Below, one piece after another: positions 57,619 through 64,000 of a stretch of 64,000 bases of DNA. A program made the translations under genes and the position numbers. Below the pieces are notes generated by a model. It was not told the DNA's origin. It saw only the letters and a program-made list of their open reading frames with translations, and did no database searches. The stretch is from Deltaproteobacteria bacterium HGW-Deltaproteobacteria-13 (GTDB lineage: Bacteria > Desulfobacterota > Syntrophia > Syntrophales > Smithellaceae). The stretch's first letter is position 1; each line of letters starts with the position of its first letter. The stretch lies in contig PHBJ01000012.1 of the NCBI GenBank assembly GCA_002840555.1, positions 1 to 64,000 on the forward strand, given 5' to 3'.

Positions 57619-58189
57619 GTTTCTTCTCCTTCTGTTTCTTCTTCTTTGCCGCATGAAGGTCTTGCAATGCCTGATTACACCAGTCAATCGCCATTCGCGC
57701 ATGGCGTATGCCGTAATCAAGCGACAGACCCCAGTAATATGCTTCTTCGGCGAAACCCGGCTTTGCCGATTGCCGCGCAATAACCGGCATGGCCTCCATT
57801 TCATACTGCTTGAGTAAATTAATATTATATTCCCGCCAGTTTTTCAGGTGATCCGCCAACCGGTCGGGTGGCAACTGTTTTGCGAAAAAAACCTTTACCA
57901 GCATTCCGTGTCGAAATTCAGGCGCTTCCGGCGGCTCGTTAAGCCACTGAAGAAGTTCTTTTTTCCCGTCATTCGTTATCCGGTAGACTTTGCGATTCGG
58001 TTTTCCCGACTGTTGCTCAATGGTCGAAGCGATCCATCCCTGTCCTTCCATCTGCTTTAAAGACCGGTAGATATGGGGCAAGGCGGCATTCCAGAAAAAA
58101 TGAATGGAATTCTGAAATTTATTTTTCAAGTCATAGCCGGTGGACGGCTTATAACTGATTAAACCCAACAGGGCATGGGGCAGCGACAC
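57608..58189 (-). CDS. PadR-family transcriptional regulator
   Basis: The 193 residues have the PadR winged helix at the N terminus (SLPHALLGLISYKPSTGYDLKNKF, then HIYRSLKQMEGQGWI) and a C-terminal helical dimerisation region (KNWREYNINLLKQYEMEAMP). It ends in a Lys-rich tail. It starts at GTG 58189 (AAAGGAAG upstream). PadR proteins are usually repressors responding to aromatic or other small molecules. It is transcribed with the Fe-S gene and divergently from the flavoenzyme, its probable target. Confidence 0.92.
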   Translation of the reverse strand: MSLPHALLGLISYKPSTGYDLKNKFQNSIHFFWNAALPHIYRSLKQMEGQGWIASTIEQQSGKPNRKVYRITNDGKKELLQWLNEPPEAPEFRHGMLVKVFFAKQLPPDRLADHLKNWREYNINLLKQYEMEAMPVIARQSAKPGFAEEAYYWGLSLDYGIRHARMAIDWCNQALQDLHAAKKKKQKEKKHVG

Positions 58190-58230
58190 GGCAGCTTCCT
58201 TTGAATAGATATTTTAGTCCATATAAACTT

Positions 58231-58266
58231 ATGTACATATATATCTTTATCCATATAGGGTGTCAA
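58231..58266 (-). promoter_or_regulatory. padR promoter with overlapping ATGTACAT operator
   Basis: On the minus strand the -35 TTGACA (58266-58261) and -10 TATATA (58243-58238) are exactly 17 bases apart. The palindrome ATGTACAT (58231-58238) covers the expected start point and abuts the -10. ATGT/ACAT inverted repeats are the typical PadR recognition core, so autorepression is likely. CCATATA occurs on both flanks (58219-58225 and 58251-58257). Confidence 0.72.
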
Positions 58267-58351
58267 GCATTATTGTACGATGAGCGTGTCCTTCTGATCA
58301 GCCGCAAATCGTTAGATAACCGGAGCTTCGCCAGGGACGGTTTATATTTCA

Positions 58352-58380
58352 TTGACACGCGAAACAGTTCTTCTTATACT
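58352..58380 (+). promoter_or_regulatory. Sigma-70 promoter of the flavoenzyme gene
   Basis: TTGACA (58352-58357), a 17-base spacer, then TATACT (58375-58380), nearly consensus. It predicts initiation about 47 bases before the ATG at 58434. The ATGTACAT palindrome lies 114 bases upstream of this -35, so repression of this side by PadR would need looping or a second site that I did not find. Confidence 0.78.
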
Positions 58381-58433
58381 CCCATGAATATAATTCAATG
58401 GCTTATCAAAAGTCCTTGTAATGGAGGCATTCT

Positions 58434-60362
58434 ATGCAATTCCCAAATCTTTTCTCACCGATCACCATTAACGGTATGACCGTGAAAAACCGGGCGGTCA
58501 TGCCGCCGATGGGCACGGGTTATGGCAATGCCGACAGTACGGTCAGCGACCGTCTGCTTGCGTATCTTTCGAGACGGGCCCAGGGCGGTACCGGTCTGAT
58601 TATTACCGAAATAAGCGCGGTTGTTCCGCGCGGCAAGGGTTTCCCTAACCAGATCGGTGTCTGGAATGATGAGTTTATTCCGGGACTGGCGCGCATTCCG
58701 GAAGCCCTGCATCGTCACGGGGCCAAGGTCGCGCTGCAACTGCACCATGCCGGCCGCGAGACTTTTGAGACCGCGGCGGGCGCTATGCCCGAAGCGCCTT
58801 CAGCCATACCCAGTGTTATTCTGGGCCAGCCCTGTGAAGCGATGTCTGAGGAGCGCATTGCCGAGGTGATTCATGCCTTTGCCCGGGCGGCCGACCGCGC
58901 GCGTCAGGCGGGTTTCGATGCCGTGGAGCTTCACGGCGCGCATGGATACCTTTTGAATCAGTTCCTTTCGCCTTTTTCCAACAAGCGGGAAGATCAATAT
59001 GGCGGCAGCGATGAAAACCGCATGCGCTTTATTCTGGAAATTATCGCGGCGGTGCGCAAGATTGTAGGACGTGATTTCCCCGTCTGGATTCGCGTTTCGG
59101 CCGATGAACTGGTACGCGGGGGCTATGACCTGTCCTTTATGCAGAAGTTCGCTCCCAGGCTGGTTACGGCCGGAATTGATGCCATCCATTGTTCGGTCGG
59201 GGTCTATTCCACCCCCGGCAATCTGGCGATCGCGTCCATGGATACCGATCCCGGTTTCAATTTGTTCCGGGCGCGCGCGCTCAAAGACGTTGTGAATGTG
59301 CCGGTGATCGGTGTGGGACGGATCAATAATCCGGAGCTTGCCGATCAGGCCATTGCGCGGGGCGATGCCGATCTGATCAGTTTCGGACGTCAGCATCTGA
59401 CTGATCCGGATTTCATCAACAAAGCCCGGACTGGCGCTTTTGACGATATCCGCTGGTGTACAGCCTGCAATCAGGGCTGCATTGAGCGCTTGAGTTTCGA
59501 GATGAAGTCCGCTACATGCAGTTTCAATCCCGAATGCGGCCGCGAATATAAAGGGCCGGCGCCCAAGGCCGATCCGTCCAAACGTGTGTGGGTGATCGGC
59601 GCGGGACCGGCCGGTCTGTCGGCGGCCATGGCGGCTGTCGCGCGGGGGCATAAGGTGGAAATATTTGAGAGAGAAACGCAGCCTGGAGGGCAGCTGTTGT
59701 CGGCCAGCCGGCCGCCGCACAAAGCGGTTTTCATGGACTGGGTTGCGTGGTCGCTGCAACGCCTGAAGAAAGCTTCCGTTCCGGTTAACAGCGGTCACAC
59801 CGTAAGCGCTGAAGAAATAAAACAGCAAAGACCTGATGCCGTAATAGTGGCCTGCGGCGCCTATCCTGTCGCCGTTCCGATTCCCGGTCTGGATTCCAAA
59901 ATCGTGGCGGATGCCCGCGACGTGCTCACAGGAAAGGTCGATGCCAAGGGGCCTGCCGTGATTCTGGGCGCGGGATATGTCGGTATGGAGACCGCCGATT
60001 ATCTGCTGGCCAGGGGGATTGCTGTAACGGTTCTGGAGATGCAGGCTTTCCCGCCGGTGGGGAAGTTTACCGCGCATGGATACTGGCTGCACAAGCGTAT
60101 TAAAGATGCCGGAGGAATATTGCACTTCGGCGCCAGGGTGCTGCGTATTGAAGACGGCGCTGTGCGCTATCATCAAATGGATACTGAAAAGGTGGAGAAA
60201 GCGGCCACGGTCATAACCGCCATGGGCGCAAAATCGGAGAATGATCTGGAAGGTGTGCTCAAGGAGTTGGCCATTCCCTACCGGATAGCCGGCGACGCTA
60301 AAAGCCCCCGCCGCATATTGGAAGCCATTCACGAAGGTCATAAGGCAGGGGAAGAGATATAG
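58434..60362 (+). CDS. NADH:flavin oxidoreductase / 2,4-dienoyl-CoA reductase-type enzyme
   Basis: The 642 residues have the three-part layout of FadH, TMADH and bile-acid oxidoreductases. An N-terminal old-yellow-enzyme barrel (1-~340) contains HGAHGYLLNQFLSPFSNKR and ISFGRQHLTDPDF. A 4Fe-4S site is Cys342-x2-Cys345-x3-Cys349-x12-Cys362. FAD- and NAD(P)-binding domains follow (VIGAGPAGLSAA at ~387 and ILGAGYVGMETADYLL at ~507). It reduces activated C=C bonds of enoyl-CoA or related substrates; the exact substrate is open. It is divergent from padR and the Fe-S gene. Confidence 0.9.
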   Translation: MQFPNLFSPITINGMTVKNRAVMPPMGTGYGNADSTVSDRLLAYLSRRAQGGTGLIITEISAVVPRGKGFPNQIGVWNDEFIPGLARIPEALHRHGAKVALQLHHAGRETFETAAGAMPEAPSAIPSVILGQPCEAMSEERIAEVIHAFARAADRARQAGFDAVELHGAHGYLLNQFLSPFSNKREDQYGGSDENRMRFILEIIAAVRKIVGRDFPVWIRVSADELVRGGYDLSFMQKFAPRLVTAGIDAIHCSVGVYSTPGNLAIASMDTDPGFNLFRARALKDVVNVPVIGVGRINNPELADQAIARGDADLISFGRQHLTDPDFINKARTGAFDDIRWCTACNQGCIERLSFEMKSATCSFNPECGREYKGPAPKADPSKRVWVIGAGPAGLSAAMAAVARGHKVEIFERETQPGGQLLSASRPPHKAVFMDWVAWSLQRLKKASVPVNSGHTVSAEEIKQQRPDAVIVACGAYPVAVPIPGLDSKIVADARDVLTGKVDAKGPAVILGAGYVGMETADYLLARGIAVTVLEMQAFPPVGKFTAHGYWLHKRIKDAGGILHFGARVLRIEDGAVRYHQMDTEKVEKAATVITAMGAKSENDLEGVLKELAIPYRIAGDAKSPRRILEAIHEGHKAGEEI

Positions 60363-60416
60363 GATCAATAAAATAGCGGGCCATGGCGATCCATTTATAT
60401 AAATGTATATAAATGC

Positions 60417-60445
60417 TTGCTATCTTATTTTTTTTCTTTTAAAAT
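60417..60445 (+). promoter_or_regulatory. Sigma-70 promoter of the CBS protein gene
   Basis: TTGCTA (60417-60422, 4 of 6), a 17-base spacer rich in T, then TAAAAT (60440-60445, 5 of 6). It lies about 40 bases before the ATG. Confidence 0.5.
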
Positions 60446-60485
60446 AATGACAAATCATCATAGATAAAAGAGGAGGTGTTTGGTT

Positions 60486-60929
60486 ATGCAGAGAACGAGT
60501 GATCTATTAAAGAGCAAGACGAAACAGCTATGGACGATTCTGCCGGACGCTTCGGTATTTGATGCTCTGAAGCTCATGGCGGAAAAAGAAATCGGGGCAG
60601 TAATGGTTGTTGATAAAAAGGGCAAGGTTGCAGGCATCATGACAGAACGTGATTACGCGAGAAAAATTGTCCTGAAAGGAAAGACTTCTCCGAAAACACT
60701 TGTGAAAGAAATTATGACGCCTTCCAGTAAAATGTTTACGGTGAATCCTGACACTTCCGTGGAGGAGTGCATGGTGCTGATGACCGGCAAACATATAAGA
60801 CATTTGCCTGTTTTTGACGGCGCCAAATTTATCGGACTTGTTTCCATAGGAGACGTTGTAAAATCAACTATTTCCGAGAAGGATATGCTGATTGATCATT
60901 TAAGCAATTATATCGCGGGGAGATATTAG
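60486..60929 (+). CDS. CBS-domain pair protein
   Basis: The 147 residues comprise two CBS domains (about 10-70 and 78-137), with GAVMVVDKKGKVAGIMTERD and HLPVFDGAKFIGLVSIGDVV. Stand-alone CBS pairs bind adenine nucleotides and act as sensors; the partner is unknown. AGGAGGT (60471-60477) is correctly placed for ATG 60486, not for the TTG two codons earlier. It is monocistronic: it has its own promoter and is followed by a strong terminator. Confidence 0.92.
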   Translation: MQRTSDLLKSKTKQLWTILPDASVFDALKLMAEKEIGAVMVVDKKGKVAGIMTERDYARKIVLKGKTSPKTLVKEIMTPSSKMFTVNPDTSVEECMVLMTGKHIRHLPVFDGAKFIGLVSIGDVVKSTISEKDMLIDHLSNYIAGRY

Positions 60930-60967
60930 TTTTCAGGATATTATACTGATAGATCATTGTTTTTCAG

Positions 60968-60995
60968 GGCAGGGTCATCACGACCCTGCCTTTTA
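60968..60995 (+). terminator. Intrinsic terminator after the CBS gene
   Basis: GGCAGGGTC (60968-60976), a 5-base loop, GACCCTGCC (60982-60990), then TTTT. The perfect GC-rich stem ends the transcript 38 bases after the stop codon. The stem core GGCAGGG is the same as in the rplQ terminator. Confidence 0.93.
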
Positions 60996-61093
60996 TATTA
61001 CCTGATTTGTCTTTTGTGTCATTTTTTGATGTAAATTATCTTGTAAACAATAAATTTGGCAAAAAAGTTTAAAAAGATCAAAGCACTACATAT

Positions 61094-61137
61094 TGTGGTG
61101 TAATTATGACTATACCACATTTTATTGTGTTTTTTTC
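61094..61137 (+). terminator. Hairpin with T-rich tail upstream of smc
   Basis: TGTGGTGTA (61094-61102) pairs with TATACCACA (61111-61119, one G-U) around an 8-base loop. TTTTATTGTG and a seven-base T-run follow. It lies about 65 bases before smc and well after the CBS terminator. It could be an attenuator in the smc leader, the end of a small RNA, or an operator. Confidence 0.4.
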
Positions 61138-61200
61138 TTTACAAAGGGTAAATCTTTTGTTACGATTTCCCAAATTTTCCAATAGAAAAAAGATGTCTTT

Positions 61201-64000
61201 ATGAATTTAAAAAGATTAGAAATATCCGGTTTTAAGTCATTTCGCGACAGAGTCGTCCTTGATTTTTCCAGCGGCACGACAGGAATTGTCGGTCCTAACG
61301 GCTGTGGAAAGTCCAATATTGTTGACGCCATCCGGTGGGTCATGGGCGAGCAAAGGGTCAAGGCTCTGCGCGGGAAAAAGATGGACGATGTTGTTTTTAA
61401 CGGCAGTCAGGATTCCGCGCCGGTCAGTATGGCGGAAATTACGATGACTCTGGTTGCCAACGGCAACAATTTCCCCGGCGCTTATGCCGATTTGAATGAA
61501 ATATCCATTTCCCGCCGGGTTGTTCTGGAAGGCGAGAGCGAATACTATATCAACAAAGCCCCGTGCCGTCTTCTGGATATTAAGGAATTCTTCATGGGCA
61601 CCGGTGTCGGCGCCAGAACCTATTCCCTGGTGGAACAGGGACATGTGGCTAATCTTGTCGAAGCCAAGCCCGAAGACAGAAGATTGTTTATCGAAGATGC
61701 CGCCGGCGTTTCCAAATATAAAAGCCGCAAGGAAGCCGCCGTTCGTAAAATGGAAGCGACAAAGCAAAATATGGTTCGGCTCAACGACATTCTCAAGGAA
61801 GTAAAATCCCAGCTCAATGCCATTTCCCGGCAGGCGAAGCGCGCGGAGCAGTATAAAAATATCAAGCAGGAAAGCAAAGAAACGGAATTAACGATTGCCC
61901 TGCAAAGTTACGTTGAGCTTGCTGAAAAAGAATTATCTCTGCAGGCGGAGCGCGCGGATCTGCAAAGTCAGGATGCCGTTATCCACGCCAACATCGAAGC
62001 GAAGGAATCGGCAATCGATGAGTTGAAAGTGAAGCTTTTGGAAAATGAAGAGTTGATTGCCAAAAGCCAGCATGAGCTTTACGAAATCAAAAACACGATC
62101 AGCATTAAAGAGAAAAGCATTGAATTCGCCCGCGTGCAAATCATTGACACAACGGAGCGCAAGCAAAAAGATATGGCGGAAATTCAAATGCTGCAGACCA
62201 GGAAAGACGATCTAACCGCCGAAATTGACAATCTGCAAAAGAACGCCGCCGAAGCCGAAAGCAAAATTGCCGCTCTGAAAACGGAGCATGAAGAAGGTCG
62301 GCAAAAAGTCGAGCAGCTTATCAATGCCAACAAAGAAGTCATCAATCAACTGGAAGAAAAGAAGATTTTATATATTGATATCGTGACGGAGAAAGCCAAG
62401 TTCAAAAATATGGTTTCCAGCCTGAGCAAAAATATTGAGGATTTAATAAAACGCGAAGAAAGAGAAACGCGGGAACTCGACGAAGATAAAAAGATGTTTG
62501 CTGATCTGGCAGGCAAGCTTTCGCTGGTCATTGAAGAATTAAAGCAGGATGAAGCACAAATCGTTAAACTGGAAGAAAGGAAAGCGGCCGCTTCCGCCGA
62601 ACTGGAGCGGTCTAAATCGGATTTGCAGTTAAACGAGGAAGATGTCGCAAAAATCAGGGAAGACACCAGCGTCAAATCTTCCCGGCTGGTGTCTCTCAAA
62701 GAATTTCAGGACGCCTATAAGTGGTGCAATGAAGGCGTCAAGACCATCATCGAAGATAAGGAACACAGCGATAAATTTTACGGAGTCGTCGCCGATCATA
62801 TCAGCGTGCCCCGCGAATATGAAGCCGCCGTGGAAGCGGTTTTGGGAGAGAAATTGCAGTATGTCGTGGTGAAGAGTCAGGAAGACGGCGTGCACGCGAT
62901 TGATCATTTGAAAAACTATCAGTTGGGCAGAGGCAGTTTTGTTTCGGTCGATTTGAGAAACCACAACGCGAAAACTTATAGCGATGAGCATCTCAATGAG
63001 GCGGAGCTTTTATTGGAGAAAGTCAAGGTCCATGAAGATTACAAACAAATTATTGATTGCCTCCTGGGCGATGTTCTGCTGATTCCGACCATTGAAAACG
63101 GAATTTCTCTGTGGAAGAAAAATGGTTTTAAAGGAACTTTCGTCACGCCGGATGGCGATATCATCAGTCCGCATGGCGTATTAACCGGCGGCAGCGGGTC
63201 GGCGGTGGAAAAAAGTCTTCTGGCGACCAAAAGAGAAATCGGCGAACTGGAAATCGACGTAGCGGCATTGGCTGCGGATCTGGAAGTAAAAACAAATCAG
63301 AAAAACAATCTTGTTTCCACGATTGCCCGCTGGGAAGAAGACCTCAGCCAGGCCAAGACGGATATTCACTCGCTGGAAATTGCCATCAACGGCAGAAAAA
63401 AGGATCACGAGCGGTTTGAAGCCGAGACCAACAGGCTGAAACAGAGAATTACCGTTTTGGAATTTAACCGGCAAAACCTTAACGCGGAAAAAACCGAAGC
63501 TGAAGAGAAGTCGAAAAAATTCAACGCCGATATCTTACTGAAGGATGAAGAGGAAAAACAAATCAATGAAGTCATTTCCGTCTTTAACCGGCAGCGGGAA
63601 CAATCCCGGGCGGAAATCGACCAGCAGGAGCGTTATTTAACGGGTAAGAAAATAGAGATGGCTTCTCTGGAAGAGAAAAAGGAAGCCGATCTGCGGACCG
63701 TCTCCCGTCTGCAAAATGATATCAGCTCCATAGCCGGTGAAAATGAAAGTAAGAGCGAAGAAATTGTTTCCTGCGAGAAGCAGATTGTGGAATTGACTCA
63801 AACAATAGAGAACGAGCAGGCGTTGCTCAAAGATCTTTATCAGGGATTTGCGGCGCAGGAAGCGCTTCTGGCCGAAAAGAAGGCGGGACAAAATCGTGAA
63901 GACGCGGAACTGAAAACAAAAGAAAATGAAATCAGGGAAGTGAAAAAGACGCTTGATGAATTGCGCCGGCAGATCAATGAAATGGAAATGCAGTGCAGGG
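61201..64000 (+). CDS. smc: Chromosome segregation protein SMC (3' end beyond window)
   Basis: SMC is the condensin ATPase that organises the chromosome with ScpA and ScpB. The 933 residues seen include the N-terminal ATPase half (Walker A GPNGCGKSN at 31-39, Q-loop WVMGEQ), a first coiled coil (~170-500) and the hinge (~525-665, ending in the glycine-rich GGSGSAVEKS). The second coiled coil (from ~670) runs off the end. The ABC signature and Walker B would lie outside. Only a weak ribosome-binding site precedes ATG 61201. No frameshift is visible. Confidence 0.95.
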   Translation, partial: MNLKRLEISGFKSFRDRVVLDFSSGTTGIVGPNGCGKSNIVDAIRWVMGEQRVKALRGKKMDDVVFNGSQDSAPVSMAEITMTLVANGNNFPGAYADLNEISISRRVVLEGESEYYINKAPCRLLDIKEFFMGTGVGARTYSLVEQGHVANLVEAKPEDRRLFIEDAAGVSKYKSRKEAAVRKMEATKQNMVRLNDILKEVKSQLNAISRQAKRAEQYKNIKQESKETELTIALQSYVELAEKELSLQAERADLQSQDAVIHANIEAKESAIDELKVKLLENEELIAKSQHELYEIKNTISIKEKSIEFARVQIIDTTERKQKDMAEIQMLQTRKDDLTAEIDNLQKNAAEAESKIAALKTEHEEGRQKVEQLINANKEVINQLEEKKILYIDIVTEKAKFKNMVSSLSKNIEDLIKREERETRELDEDKKMFADLAGKLSLVIEELKQDEAQIVKLEERKAAASAELERSKSDLQLNEEDVAKIREDTSVKSSRLVSLKEFQDAYKWCNEGVKTIIEDKEHSDKFYGVVADHISVPREYEAAVEAVLGEKLQYVVVKSQEDGVHAIDHLKNYQLGRGSFVSVDLRNHNAKTYSDEHLNEAELLLEKVKVHEDYKQIIDCLLGDVLLIPTIENGISLWKKNGFKGTFVTPDGDIISPHGVLTGGSGSAVEKSLLATKREIGELEIDVAALAADLEVKTNQKNNLVSTIARWEEDLSQAKTDIHSLEIAINGRKKDHERFEAETNRLKQRITVLEFNRQNLNAEKTEAEEKSKKFNADILLKDEEEKQINEVISVFNRQREQSRAEIDQQERYLTGKKIEMASLEEKKEADLRTVSRLQNDISSIAGENESKSEEIVSCEKQIVELTQTIENEQALLKDLYQGFAAQEALLAEKKAGQNREDAELKTKENEIREVKKTLDELRRQINEMEMQCR

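Noticed and set aside
58800-60368. 522-codon open frame on the minus strand, opposite the flavoenzyme gene
   Set aside because: It lies entirely antisense to a well-supported enzyme, its translation shows no domain and is of odd composition, and no ribosome-binding site fits. Long antisense frames are expected in GC-richer genes.

Overview
The window reads as a chromosomal segment of a Gram-negative, probably anaerobic deltaproteobacterium. A Syntrophales-like (Syntrophus/Smithella-type) lineage is my best guess. This is an inference from LptD (Gram-negative outer membrane), zinc-ribbon forms of S14, S4, L36 and L24, an old-yellow-enzyme/ferredoxin pair, an AmrS-type radical SAM enzyme and moderate base composition. 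No 16S gene is present to confirm it. Coding density is high, and nearly everything in the first 50 kb lies on the + strand.

Region 1 (1-28.5 kb) is one long transcription/translation block: tRNA-Trp, secE, nusG, rplK, rplA, an L10-leader RNA with a terminator-like hairpin, rplJ, rplL, rpoB, rpoC, then rpsL, rpsG, tuf, rpsJ and the S10/spc/alpha array through rpoA and rplQ, ending at a strong intrinsic terminator. fusA is missing between rpsG and tuf, and adk is missing between secY and map. Many of these genes start with TTG or GTG. The most surprising feature of the window is here: tuf has a clean one-codon deletion in the GTP-binding P-loop (GHVHGKT instead of GHVDHGKT).

Region 2 (28.6-40.1 kb) is phosphate homeostasis. 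It holds a small elongation-factor-domain protein, phoB, then a Pho-box promoter driving pstS, an arsenate-reductase-like gene, pstC, pstA, pstB, phoU and phoR, followed by an AhpD-like gene and a DUF169 gene. A lysophosphatidate acyltransferase is on the opposite strand, followed by an outer-membrane porin with its own Pho-box-like site. Together they form a sensing (PstSCAB-PhoU-PhoR-PhoB), uptake (PstSCAB, porin) and perhaps arsenate-discrimination unit.

Region 3 (40.2-53.3 kb) covers folate and envelope genes: folC, lptD (with an internal N-terminal duplication), a membrane histidine kinase and an NtrC-type regulator separated by a 122-bp inverted-repeat element, two unrelated metallo-beta-lactamase-fold hydrolases, a LapA-domain protein, an MltB-type lytic transglycosylase, an AAA ATPase, a QueG-like Fe-S protein and greA.

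Region 4 (53.4-64 kb) carries moaA, a methyltransferase overlapping amrS, a PadR-regulated divergon (padR plus an Fe-S protein leftward, a 2,4-dienoyl-CoA-reductase-type flavoenzyme rightward, both with textbook sigma-70 promoters), a CBS-pair protein, and the 5' part of smc, which runs off the window end. I saw no CRISPR array, phage, insertion sequence or obvious foreign island.
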